A stretch of 64,000 nt of DNA from Flavobacterium agricola (GTDB lineage: Bacteria; Bacteroidota; Bacteroidia; Flavobacteriales; Flavobacteriaceae), in contig NZ_CP081495.1 in the NCBI RefSeq assembly GCF_025919725.1, positions 2,108,001-2,172,000 on the forward strand, written 5' to 3'. The notes under the pieces are model-generated. The model was not told the origin of the DNA and searched no databases. It worked only from the letters and a program-made list of their open reading frames with translations. A program made the position numbers and the translations under genes. Every line of letters begins with the position of its first letter. The first letter of the stretch is position 1. Below are positions 34,968 to 43,581 of this stretch, piece by piece.

Positions 34968-35642
34968 ATGATCGAGTTACTTAAAAGATACAGGTTGTTT
35001 TTTTTAGTGATGTTTGTTTTATCAGCTATTATTTTAGCTTTATTTTACAACGCACTAAGCCCTAAAAAGCAGCTCCCAATTTATACGCCTAGCATGGTTA
35101 ACCCAGAAATGGTAGATTCTACCATACAGCACATAGCAAATAAAAAAATGCATCAAATTGCTGATTTTGAGTTTACCAACCAAAACGGAGAACTTGTTAC
35201 CAATGCCGATTATGACAACACTATATATATAGCTGATTTCTTTTTTACCACTTGTCAAACCATTTGTCCGATTATGACCGATAATATGACATGGGTACAA
35301 CAGCAAATTGCCGATATGGACGATGTTAAAATTTTATCGCACAGTGTAACACCAGAAATTGATACGCCAGAAGTTTTAAAAGCTTATGCCCTTGAAAAAG
35401 GAGTGGATGACAAAAAGTGGAATATGGTTACCGGTAAAAAAGAAGATATTTACTATATTGCCAGAAAATCGTACTTAGCAGTTAAAACCGGTGATCCAAG
35501 CGAATTATATGATATGGTTCATACCGAAAACTTTGTTTTAGTTGATAAGAAAAAACGGGTTCGCGGTTTTTACGACGGAACAAGCATGGACGATATGCAC
35601 CGTTTGATACAGGATATAAAAATTTTGAAAGAAAGAAATTAA
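34968..35642 (+). CDS. SCO1/SenC-type copper chaperone
   Basis: The 224-residue protein has an N-terminal membrane anchor (YRLFFLVMFVLSAIILALFY) and a thioredoxin-like SCO domain. The copper-binding CxxxC is in FFTTCQTICPIMTD, and the partner histidine is probably in DMVHTENFVLVD. SCO proteins load copper on cytochrome oxidase or act as thiol oxidoreductases. No oxidase genes are adjacent, but a feoA-feoB unit follows, a grouping of metal genes. A terminator comes next. Confidence 0.9.
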   Translation: MIELLKRYRLFFLVMFVLSAIILALFYNALSPKKQLPIYTPSMVNPEMVDSTIQHIANKKMHQIADFEFTNQNGELVTNADYDNTIYIADFFFTTCQTICPIMTDNMTWVQQQIADMDDVKILSHSVTPEIDTPEVLKAYALEKGVDDKKWNMVTGKKEDIYYIARKSYLAVKTGDPSELYDMVHTENFVLVDKKKRVRGFYDGTSMDDMHRLIQDIKILKERN

Positions 35643-35672
35643 TTTAGAAATGTAAGTTTCTAAATTTTTTTA
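35640..35672 (+). terminator. Terminator after the SCO1-like gene
   Basis: AATTTAGAAA and TTTCTAAATT form a ten-base stem with a six-base loop followed by T residues, directly after the stop codon. Confidence 0.7.
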
Positions 35673-35707
35673 CCATAAACGATAGCTTAAATTTAATCTA
35701 AATAAAA

Positions 35708-35932
35708 ATGAAAACGCTTGATACATTATCAGTTAATCAAAAGGGAATCATTTCAGATTTTGATGATAAAATAATTCCATTAAAGTTAATTGAAATGGGA
35801 TGCTTTCCGGGCAGCGAAGTTACTATTATTAAAAAATCAATTTTAGGATGCCCTATTTACTTAAAAATAAACGACACCTATTTAAGTATTAGAAAAGAAT
35901 TAGCAATAAACATTTCTGTTGAAACCAAATAA
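35708..35932 (+). CDS. feoA: FeoA ferrous iron transport protein A
   Basis: The 74-residue SH3-like protein works with FeoB in Fe2+ uptake. Landmarks are LKLIEMGCFPGSEVTIIKKS and CPIYLKINDTYLSIRKELA. Length is normal. Its stop is four bases before the ATG of feoB, so the two are co-translated. No clear Bacteroidota -7 box or Fur box was found in the 35 bases upstream. Confidence 0.9.
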   Translation: MKTLDTLSVNQKGIISDFDDKIIPLKLIEMGCFPGSEVTIIKKSILGCPIYLKINDTYLSIRKELAINISVETK

Positions 35933-35936
35933 TATA

Positions 35937-37977
35937 ATGAGTAGTACAATTAAAGTAGCTTTAGTTGGGAATCCGAACGTAGGTAAAACATCTATTTTTA
36001 ACTTATTAACCGGATTAAAGCAAAAAGTAGGTAATTACCCAGGAATTACAGTTGAAAAGAAAATTGGTCAAACCGTTATTGACGAACAAACCAAAGCACA
36101 AATTATTGACCTTCCCGGTACTTATTCCATCAACCCAACATCGGTTGACGAGGAAATGGCGCTAAATATTTTATTAAACAAATCTAACCCAGACAGACCC
36201 GATGTTGTTTTATTAGTTGCAGAAGTAGATAATTTAAAACGTAACTTACTTTTATATACCCAAATTAAAGATTTAGGTTTCCCTACCATTATTGCCATTA
36301 ATATGGCTGATAGAATGCAGGCAAACGGAATTTTTATTGATGTACGCGTTAGAAAAAAATTTAGATACTAAAGTTGTTTTATTTTCTGCAAAAGCCAATA
36401 ACGGCATTGCCGAAGTAAAGCAAGCGATTAAAAATTACCAAAACCTTTCTACCGAACCGATTTTTAATTTTAGCAGCTTACCTACACAAAATTTATTTTG
36501 TAAAAATTATCAGGATTGGTTGGTTATTACGCAAAACAACACCAATACTGCAGAACAAGATCGAGAAATTAAAAAAATTCAACATTTTGAAACAGTTAAG
36601 CGCTATCAGTTAATTGCCGAAGCGTTAAAAGGAGCTTATATTAAAGATACTAGCAAAGCAACCGGTTTACGATTTAAGTTGGATGCCATTTTAACTCACA
36701 AATTCTGGGGCTACGTTATATTTTTCGCTATCATGTTATTGGTATTCCAATCTATTTTTGAATGGGCAGCCGTACCAATGGATTGGATTGATGGCGGATT
36801 TGCAGCTTTAAACGATTGGTTAAAAGATGTTTTACCTGCTGGTAAACTTACCGATTTAATAACCGACGGATTAATTGCCGGTATTAATGGGGTAGTAGTT
36901 TTTATACCGCAAATTGCCATTTTATTCATGTTCATTTCTATTTTAGAAGAATCAGGATACATGAGCCGCGTGGTATTTTTAATGGACCGTTTGATGCGCC
37001 CATTCGGGTTAAACGGAAAATCAATTGTACCATTAATTTCAGGAACTGCTTGTGCTATTCCAGCAATTATGTCAGCCCGTAATATTGAAGATAGCAAAGA
37101 GCGATTAATTACCATGTTAATTACTCCGTTTACAACCTGTTCGGCACGTATTCCGGTTTATGTAATTATTATTTCAATCGTAATTCCAGATACCAATGCT
37201 TTCGGGTTTATTTCTTGGCAAGCAATTACCATGATTTTACTATATATTTTAGGTTTTTTAGCGGCTATATTATCAGGTTGGATTTTAAGTAAAGTAATTA
37301 AAACCAAGCATAAAAGTTATTTTATTGCCGAAATGCCAGAATACAGAAAACCAACTGTTAAAAATATTTTTTACAATGTAGTAGATAAAACAAAAGCGTT
37401 TGTTTTTGGAGCAGGTAGAATTATTGTTCCATTATCAATATTATTGTGGTTTTTAGGAACGCACGGAACCTCAACTTTTGATAATGCCGAACAAATTATT
37501 ACCGAACAATATCAGGCTGCACAAATAGAAGAAGATGAATTGCAAGATAAAATTGCAGCATTTCAGCTAGAAAATTCATACATGGGCCATTTAGGTAAAA
37601 TTATAGAGCCTGTGGTTGCACCTTTAGGATATGATTGGAAGATTGGAATTGCCGTTATCACTTCATTCTCAGCTCGCGAAGTTTTTGTAGGAACCTTAGC
37701 AACCATTTACAACATTGGTAGCCACGGAGAAGATGAAGATTTTACCTTGATTAAAGATGTAATGATGAATGAAAAACGCCCAGATGGCACACCGGTATTT
37801 ACAGTAGCTACAGGAGTTTCATTACTATTATTTTATTCTTTTGCTATGCAATGTATGTCAACCATTGCAATTACCCGACGCGAAACCAATTCTATAAAAT
37901 GGACCGCTTACCAAGCTATTGGTATGACAGCTTTTGCTTATATCGTAGCATTTATAGCTTATCAACTTTTAAAATAA
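35937..37977 (+). pseudogene. feoB: FeoB ferrous iron transporter, frame broken after the G domain
   Basis: FeoB has an N-terminal GTPase domain (GNPNVGKTS, DLPGTYSI and NMAD motifs) and a membrane part with two gate repeats (PFGLNGKSIVPLISGTACAIPAI and TPFTTCSARIPVY) and a GLEMEG-free C-terminal region. The frame starting at ATG 35937 runs to a stop at 36369-36371. A +1 shift at about 36343-36346 (one surplus or two missing bases) restores the chain as ALEKNLDTKVVLFSAKANN, and the remainder is open to 37977. The repaired protein has about 680 residues, near the usual length. Start 35937 is chosen over 35919 because it gives MSSTIKVALVGNPN. Confidence 0.88.
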
Positions 37978-37983
37978 TGTAGT

Positions 37984-38115
37984 ATGGATACACAAACTAT
38001 TTTAACGTACATAATTGTTGGCGTAACGGTTGTGTATATTATTTACAAATACTTTTTTAAAAAAAAAAAAACGACAACAATTGTGGTACAAACTGCGGTT
38101 GTAGTTAACAAATAA
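37984..38115 (+). CDS. FeoB-associated Cys-rich membrane protein, frame break in a 13-A run
   Basis: This small gene starts six bases after feoB with MDTQTILTYIIVGVTVVYIIYKYFF, a single membrane helix. Then comes a run of 13 A (38059-38071). Read straight through, the frame ends after 43 residues without cysteine. With one more A (14), it ends in DNNCGTNCGCS and stops at 38106-38108, the usual CGTNCGC tail of FeoB-associated proteins in this phylum. Either the run is miscounted, or polymerase slippage on the A-tract makes both forms. Position after feoB and the tail make the identity secure; frame is not. Confidence 0.75.
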   Translation: MDTQTILTYIIVGVTVVYIIYKYFFKKKKTTTIVVQTAVVVNK

Positions 38116-38150
38116 AGCCTTCAATTTTAAAAATTGAAGGCTTATTTTTA
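38113..38150 (+). terminator. Terminator of the feo operon
   Basis: AAGCCTTCAATTTT and AAAATTGAAGGCTT form a 14-base stem with a short loop, followed by a T-rich tract. Confidence 0.85.
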
Positions 38151-38243
38151 AAACAATTTCCGTTGTTTAACTTTCAAAATAGCACAACAAAAAAACAGTC
38201 CTTTAATTTTGATATTTATCAGAAAATATTAATTAATTAATGT

Positions 38244-38251
38244 TAAATTTG
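38244..38251 (+). promoter_or_regulatory. Likely -7 box for the TlpA-like gene
   Basis: TAAATTTG matches the Bacteroidota -7 consensus 22 bases before the ATG at 38274. A TTG at 38209-38211 is 32 bases away, too far for the usual -33 spacing. Confidence 0.35.
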
Positions 38252-38273
38252 TTGTATAATAGTAAGATTAAAA

Positions 38274-39401
38274 ATGATGAAAAAAAATTTAGGTTTTATA
38301 GTTTTAGTATTATTCATCGTTAGCTGTAATAATGAACCTACAACAAAAATAGTTGGCCAAGTTACGGGCATTCCGGACGGAGCATACGTTTATCTTAAAG
38401 AAAGCGTTCCGAGCACCATGCAATTGGTTTCTATAGATTCGAGTATTATAAAAAATGGCAAATTTACTTTGGCATTAAATCCTGACGAAATAACTGAAAA
38501 CTACCTACAATTTGGTGATCATAAAAAACTAATTTCTTTTATTACAGAAGCCGGGGTTATTGAAGTAAATTTTGACAGCCAAAATTTTCATAACAACCAA
38601 ATTAGCGGTACATATAACAACAACAAACACCAAGAATATACAAACAAAGCCAACGCGTATATTGATGATATTAAATTGTTTGAGCGCGAAAATCATCAAA
38701 AATTAATTGATGCGCAAAAACAAGGTAACTTAGATTTGTTGCAAAACTTAAACACAAAAAATCAGAAACTGCACGAAGCATACAACAACTTTAATAAAGA
38801 ATTTGTTGCAACTAATAAAACAGCTTATGTTTCTTTAGTTTTACTAGAAAAACTTACCAAACAAGGCGTTTATACGTTTCCAGAAGCTAAAGCTATTTTT
38901 AATGATTTTTCTGCAGATTTAAAAAATGCAACCTTGGGTAAACGTTTGGCAGATTTTTACAACCCAGAAAATGCTTTGGCAGACACAAGCATTGGTGCAA
39001 CCTTTCCTGATTTTATAGCCAATTCACCAACCGACGAAAGCTTATCTATTTATAAAAACTTAGGCAAAGTTACCATTGTAGATTTTTGGGCTTCATGGTG
39101 CCCGCCTTGCCGAGTAGAAAACCCAAACTTGGTTAAGTTGTATAAAGATTATAAAGACAGCGGATTACAAATTATTGGCGTTTCGTTAGATAAAAATAAA
39201 GATAGCTGGGAAAAAGCTATTAAAAAAGATAAGTTAACTTGGCCACAAATATCTAACCTAAAACAATGGGACGATCCGATAGTTAAAAAATTGGGCATTA
39301 AAGAAATTCCTGCAACGTTTTTAATCGATGCAAACGGAAAGATTATTGCGAAAGATTTAAAAACAGATGAGCTACGCAAAAAAATTGCTGAGCTATTGTA
39401 A
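38274..39401 (+). CDS. TlpA-like thioredoxin-fold lipoprotein with DUF4369 domain
   Basis: The 375-residue protein has a lipoprotein signal (GFIVLVLFIVSCNNEP), an N-terminal DUF4369 domain (GQVTGIPDGAYVYLKES, LVSIDSSIIKNGKFTL) and a C-terminal TlpA/ResA thioredoxin fold with the active site WASWCPPCRVENP. Such proteins act as periplasmic thiol-disulfide oxidoreductases and are common in Bacteroidota. The partner substrate is unknown. The start has two adjacent ATG codons (38274 and 38277). It converges on tatA and shares a terminator with it. Confidence 0.92.
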   Translation: MMKKNLGFIVLVLFIVSCNNEPTTKIVGQVTGIPDGAYVYLKESVPSTMQLVSIDSSIIKNGKFTLALNPDEITENYLQFGDHKKLISFITEAGVIEVNFDSQNFHNNQISGTYNNNKHQEYTNKANAYIDDIKLFERENHQKLIDAQKQGNLDLLQNLNTKNQKLHEAYNNFNKEFVATNKTAYVSLVLLEKLTKQGVYTFPEAKAIFNDFSADLKNATLGKRLADFYNPENALADTSIGATFPDFIANSPTDESLSIYKNLGKVTIVDFWASWCPPCRVENPNLVKLYKDYKDSGLQIIGVSLDKNKDSWEKAIKKDKLTWPQISNLKQWDDPIVKKLGIKEIPATFLIDANGKIIAKDLKTDELRKKIAELL

Positions 39402-39403
39402 AT

Positions 39404-39435
39404 AAAAAAAGTCAAACCTAGGTTTGACTTTTTGT
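39404..39435. terminator. Bidirectional terminator between the TlpA-like gene and tatA
   Basis: AAAAAGTCAAACCT and AGGTTTGACTTTTT form a perfect 14-base inverted repeat with almost no loop, flanked by A and T runs. Confidence 0.8.
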
Positions 39436-39438
39436 TTA

Positions 39439-39627
39439 TTATTTTGATTCAGATTTATCTTCGTCTTTTTTAGAATCTGCTTTTGCTCCTTCTTCTTTCG
39501 TAGCATTTTTAAATTCTTTAATCCCGTTTCCAAGGCCTTTCATTAATTCTGGAATTTTTTTACCTCCAAAAAGTAATAAAACTACAGCAATTATTAAAAT
39601 AATTTCAGTTGCTCCAAACTTACCCAT
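39439..39627 (-). CDS. tatA: Twin-arginine translocase subunit TatA/TatE
   Basis: The 62-residue protein has an N-terminal membrane helix (TEIILIIAVVLLLFGGKKIPELMKGLG) and an amphipathic helix followed by an acidic, lysine-rich tail, the standard TatA form. It builds the pore for export of folded proteins with a TatC subunit, which is not in the window. It stands alone, divergent from the truncated M23 protein. The proline after FGGKK fits the family. Confidence 0.92.
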   Translation of the reverse strand: MGKFGATEIILIIAVVLLLFGGKKIPELMKGLGNGIKEFKNATKEEGAKADSKKDEDKSESK

Positions 39628-39795
39628 AACTTATATTTTAAACTTTAATAAACAAATTTTGTGCAACAAAAATAAATATAAAAATTGAGTAAAGCATATT
39701 ATTTTAAAAATAATTCACATTTAACATACTAATTTGTACGCATTTATTATAAATTTAGTAATGCAAAAACAAAAGGAATAACAAAATTAAATACT

Positions 39796-39803
39796 TATAT
39801 TTG
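39796..39803 (+). promoter_or_regulatory. Likely -7 box for the truncated M23-family gene
   Basis: TATATTTG ends 13 bases before the ATG at 39817, giving a very short leader. A TTG at -33 is lacking. Confidence 0.35.
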
Positions 39804-39816
39804 TAAATAAATTAAA

Positions 39817-40290
39817 ATGACAAAGAAACTTAAAAAAGCAACCCGATATAAAAAAGCTTTTATAGAGAAATTTAGAATCATTTTATTAAATGAAGATTCG
39901 TTTGAGGAAGTTTTATCCATGCGCTTAAGCTTGCTAAATGTATTTGTCCTTTTATCTTTTTCCTCATTAATATTAATGTCCTTTACAGCCGCATTAATAG
40001 TTTTCACCCCCATTCGCGAATATATTCCAGGATATTCATCTGGCGATTTAAGAGCTAAATCGGTTGATTTAGCAACCAAGGCCGATTCGTTAGAACAAGT
40101 TATTAATTACAACAACGCTTATATTAATTCTATCAGAAAAGTATTAAGCGGCGATTTAGAATACGCAAAAATCAACATCGATTCAATCATCAAAGCCGAA
40201 AGCGAAAACTTACCTGACTTAAAGTTAGAAACAACCGAAGCCGAATTGAATTTAAGAGAAGAATTGAAGGAAAAAACAGAATCGAAATAA
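39817..40290 (+). CDS. M23-family protein lacking its peptidase domain
   Basis: The 157-residue protein matches the N-terminal part of a Flavobacteriaceae M23 peptidase of about 290 residues: a cytoplasmic start (MTKKLKKATRYKKAFIEKFR), one membrane helix with EYIPGYSS after it, and a coiled region (DSLEQVINYNNAYINSIRKVL). In the full family an LytM/M23 domain follows; here the frame ends at ELKEKTESK and the next gene begins nine bases later. No peptidase sequence remains in any frame, so this is not a simple frameshift. The protein may be an inactive membrane regulator of cell-wall hydrolysis. The loss could also be an assembly deletion. Confidence 0.75.
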   Translation: MTKKLKKATRYKKAFIEKFRIILLNEDSFEEVLSMRLSLLNVFVLLSFSSLILMSFTAALIVFTPIREYIPGYSSGDLRAKSVDLATKADSLEQVINYNNAYINSIRKVLSGDLEYAKINIDSIIKAESENLPDLKLETTEAELNLREELKEKTESK

Positions 40291-40298
40291 CCCATTCC

Positions 40299-41780
40299 AT
40301 GAAAGCATTTTTAGCCAAGCTTTTTGCCAGCTATATTCATCGTAAAGAAAATAAATGGATAACCAATCCTATTGAAACCCAAAACAACGTTTTCAAATCA
40401 TTACTAAAACAAGCTCAAAATACGGAGTTTGGTACCGATCATGATTTTAAAAACATACAAACCATTGCAGATTTTCAAGCTAAAGTTCCTGTTCGTGATT
40501 ACGAAGCTTTACGTCTGTACATAGATAAAATGGTAGCCGGTCAGCCCAACATTTTATGGCCAAACAAACCTTTGTATTTAGCCAAAACATCGGGTACAAC
40601 ATCGGGAGCAAAATACATTCCATTAACTAAAGAATCGATGCCGTATCATATTGATGCAGCACGAAATGCTTTATTGGCTTATATTCATGAAACCGGAAAG
40701 TCAGATTTTGTTTCTGGAAAAATGATTTTTTTACAAGGCAGCCCAATTTTAGATGAAAAAAACGGCATAAAATTAGGTCGTTTATCAGGCATTGTTGCGC
40801 ATTTTGTTCCTGATTATTTGCAAAAAAACCGCATGCCTAGTTGGGATATCAATTGCATTGAAGATTGGGAAACAAAAGTTGATGCGATTGTAAACGAAAC
40901 TTTACCGTTAAACATGACGTTAATTTCGGGTATTCCGTCTTGGGTACAAATGTATTTTGAAAAGTTAATTGAAAAGGCAAACAAACCTGTTGGGCAAATT
41001 TTTAAAAACTTTAATCTTTTTGTTTACGGTGGGGTAAACTACGAACCTTATCGCCAAAAGTTTGAAGGTTTAATTGGTCGCAAGGTTGATGCTATTGAAC
41101 TTTACCCAGCATCAGAAGGATTTTTTGCCTACCAAAATTCGCAAAAAGATAACGGCATGTTACTATTGTTAAATGCAGGCATATTTTATGAATTTATAAA
41201 AGCAGACGAATTTTTTACTGAAAACCCAACTCGTTATACAATTGCAAATGTTGAACTTGGAGTAAATTATGCCATAATTATCAGTACAAATGCCGGTTTA
41301 TGGGCCTACAATATTGGTGATACGGTTGAATTTACCTCATTACATCCGTTTAAAATTAGGGTTACGGGGCGCATCAAACATTTTATATCTGCCTTTGGCG
41401 AACATGTTATTGCTAAAGAAGTTGAAACCGCGCTGCAATTGGTTGTAAACAAACATCGGGCGCAAATAACTGAATTTACGGTTGCACCACAAATTACACC
41501 ATACGAAGGATTACCATACCACGAATGGCTGATTGAATTTGAAAAAGAACCCGAAAACTTACAGGCTTTTTCTGAAGATTTAGACAATGAAATGCGCAAA
41601 CAAAACGTTTACTACGATGATTTAATAGCAGGAAACGTATTACGCAAACTTGTTATTCAAAAAATAGAAAAAAACGGATTTCAAGAATATATGAAATCAC
41701 AAGGAAAATTAGGTGGGCAAAATAAATTGCCAAGGTTAGCTAATGATCGTAAAATTGCTGATTTTTTTGTATCAAAATAA
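40299..41780 (+). CDS. GH3 family acyl-adenylate/amide synthetase-like protein
   Basis: The 493-residue protein belongs to the GH3 auxin-responsive promoter family, known from plants where it conjugates acids to amino acids by adenylation. The ATP-binding motif is LAKTSGTTSGAKYIPLTKESMPYH. The YGGVNYEPY and ELYPASEGFFAYQ segments and the final hinge region (RVTGRIKHFISAFGEHV) fit the ANL fold. Bacteroidota commonly carry a homologue of unknown substrate. It is nine bases after the M23-family gene, a neighbour order known in Flavobacteriaceae. Confidence 0.93.
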   Translation: MKAFLAKLFASYIHRKENKWITNPIETQNNVFKSLLKQAQNTEFGTDHDFKNIQTIADFQAKVPVRDYEALRLYIDKMVAGQPNILWPNKPLYLAKTSGTTSGAKYIPLTKESMPYHIDAARNALLAYIHETGKSDFVSGKMIFLQGSPILDEKNGIKLGRLSGIVAHFVPDYLQKNRMPSWDINCIEDWETKVDAIVNETLPLNMTLISGIPSWVQMYFEKLIEKANKPVGQIFKNFNLFVYGGVNYEPYRQKFEGLIGRKVDAIELYPASEGFFAYQNSQKDNGMLLLLNAGIFYEFIKADEFFTENPTRYTIANVELGVNYAIIISTNAGLWAYNIGDTVEFTSLHPFKIRVTGRIKHFISAFGEHVIAKEVETALQLVVNKHRAQITEFTVAPQITPYEGLPYHEWLIEFEKEPENLQAFSEDLDNEMRKQNVYYDDLIAGNVLRKLVIQKIEKNGFQEYMKSQGKLGGQNKLPRLANDRKIADFFVSK

Positions 41781-41854
41781 ATTAACAATTCACATTAATT
41801 ACAAGCCAACGCCTTAAATATTTAGTAAACATTTTAATCTTATGCAATAAAGAT

Positions 41855-41862
41855 TATATTTG
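41855..41862 (+). promoter_or_regulatory. Likely -7 box for the DUF6909 gene
   Basis: TATATTTG ends 17 bases before the ATG at 41879. The -33 TTG is not visible. Confidence 0.4.
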
Positions 41863-41878
41863 TAAAAGCACAAGAATT

Positions 41879-43576
41879 ATGAAAGAAATCAAGAATATTT
41901 CGCGCTCAAGAGCGCAAGAGTCTTCAGCAGCTATTGAAAGACTGTACATTACTATGCGCCATTTATTTAACCGTGGTTTTTATAAACCCATGGGAGTATC
42001 TGGCGAAACCTTACGTGAAGCTTTATTGTCTTTACGTCCAGAAATTTACGGTTCTATTGCCGACGAAAAGGTTGAGCTTAATGGCTTATTATATGTTATT
42101 GAACGCTTACCTATTGGAATAGAAGAATGTAGATATATTAACTTAACTTCTGACGAAGGTTATTCGCGTTCGCACTTTAAAGCAATTGTTCCGCCTAAAC
42201 GTAGAAGAAATTGTTACCGTATTGATGATGAACAAATGAATATTGAAATCACGCGCGGTCGTTCTGATATTTATGACATTTTAACGCATCTTACATTCAT
42301 TTTCATCGAATCTCATAAAATAATGAATCGTGTTTTATTAGATGAAGGTAAAGTTTCTCGGGATTGGTTAAAATTAGAGCAAGCTGCCTTATTAGATAGA
42401 AAATTAACACAAACCGAACGCGAAATTGCAATTTCTCATGCATCTAATATTTTAGGTCGCAGCTTTGCCGAAATTTTAGATATTTATAACGGATTTGCAA
42501 CTACCGAAGCTCCTGATCGTTTTTTACATATTATTTACTGGTTAGGTAAATTAGCTATTGAAGAAACGCTTGATAACGACAAACGTACCATTACATTTAG
42601 TCCTATTTTAAGAGAACGCTTAGGCCATCATATTTATGGCGAAATTTGGGCAAATAATATTAAAGAAACCTTAGCATCAAACGGTTTATTGCATCGTCCA
42701 ATTCATATTATTAGTGCGAATATGCACAGCGTTATGAATTCGCTTTTCTCAACTTATTTGTTAAAAAATCAGTTTAAAAACCAAAACGAATTCATTATTT
42801 TTGAAGAACTAAGTAAGTCCGAAAATAAAGAATTACGAAACATAGTAACCGAATTTGCGTTGCAACACGGTATGATTTCGCTACCCGATCATTCTGGTAC
42901 AAACATTGACGTTCAGATTTTTGATACTGCAAAAATTGATTGGAAGCAATCATCGTTCCCAACGGCAAAAATTAATGGTGAAGCACCAGTAATTGTTGTT
43001 ATGGATTATGCCTTTGGCGAACAAGCTTTTGAAACTATTGATGAGTTATTAAAGCCTTATAAGTTAAGTGAAGATGAAGATGCAGATAAAGTTTACTTAA
43101 ATGTTGAATCGGTTTCTATTATGGGGAAAGCTGGTATTTTAGTTGGTGGCAAAGGTGATATTATGATTCCATCTGCACATATTAACGAAGGTACAGCAGA
43201 TAATTATCCATTTACTAATGAACTTTCGGCAGAAATGTTTGAAGGCAATGATATTCCTGTTTTTGCTGGACCAATGGTAACCGTTTTAGGAACTTCATTA
43301 CAAAATAAAGATCTTTTAAAGTTCTTCCATGATTCAACATGGGGCGTAATTGGTTTAGAAATGGAAGGTGCTTATTATCAAAAAGCAATTCAATCGGCTT
43401 CAAAAATTAGAAAATCAATTAATCCAAATGTAAAAGTACGCTATGCATATTATGCATCAGATAATCCGCTTGAAACCGGTAGTACATTAGCATCTGGTGG
43501 TTTAGGTACAACCGGTGTTAAGCCTACGTATTTAATTACAATAAAAATTTTAGAACAAATATTTAACGTTAAGTAA
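41879..43576 (+). CDS. DUF6909 family protein with nucleoside-phosphorylase-like C-terminus
   Basis: The 565-residue cytoplasmic protein matches a large family I know only as DUF6909, found in Bacteroidota. The N-terminal 250 residues are helical and contain RSRAQESSAAIERLYITMRHLFNRG. The C-terminal half holds alpha-beta segments (APVIVVMDYAFGEQAFETI, IMGKAGILVGGKGDIMIPSAH) and the motif GLEMEGAYYQKAIQSA, which resembles the substrate-binding MEG signature of purine nucleoside phosphorylase and MTA/SAH nucleosidase enzymes. A role in nucleoside or nucleotide handling is thus possible but unproven. It is five bases before the Wzz-like gene. Confidence 0.78.
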   Translation: MKEIKNISRSRAQESSAAIERLYITMRHLFNRGFYKPMGVSGETLREALLSLRPEIYGSIADEKVELNGLLYVIERLPIGIEECRYINLTSDEGYSRSHFKAIVPPKRRRNCYRIDDEQMNIEITRGRSDIYDILTHLTFIFIESHKIMNRVLLDEGKVSRDWLKLEQAALLDRKLTQTEREIAISHASNILGRSFAEILDIYNGFATTEAPDRFLHIIYWLGKLAIEETLDNDKRTITFSPILRERLGHHIYGEIWANNIKETLASNGLLHRPIHIISANMHSVMNSLFSTYLLKNQFKNQNEFIIFEELSKSENKELRNIVTEFALQHGMISLPDHSGTNIDVQIFDTAKIDWKQSSFPTAKINGEAPVIVVMDYAFGEQAFETIDELLKPYKLSEDEDADKVYLNVESVSIMGKAGILVGGKGDIMIPSAHINEGTADNYPFTNELSAEMFEGNDIPVFAGPMVTVLGTSLQNKDLLKFFHDSTWGVIGLEMEGAYYQKAIQSASKIRKSINPNVKVRYAYYASDNPLETGSTLASGGLGTTGVKPTYLITIKILEQIFNVK

Positions 43577-43581
43577 ACTTC

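Noticed and set aside
36292..37977. An independent membrane FeoB gene starting at 36292
   Set aside because: Its first residues are an out-of-frame reading of the G domain; homology resumes only at about 36345, so it is the rest of the same gene.
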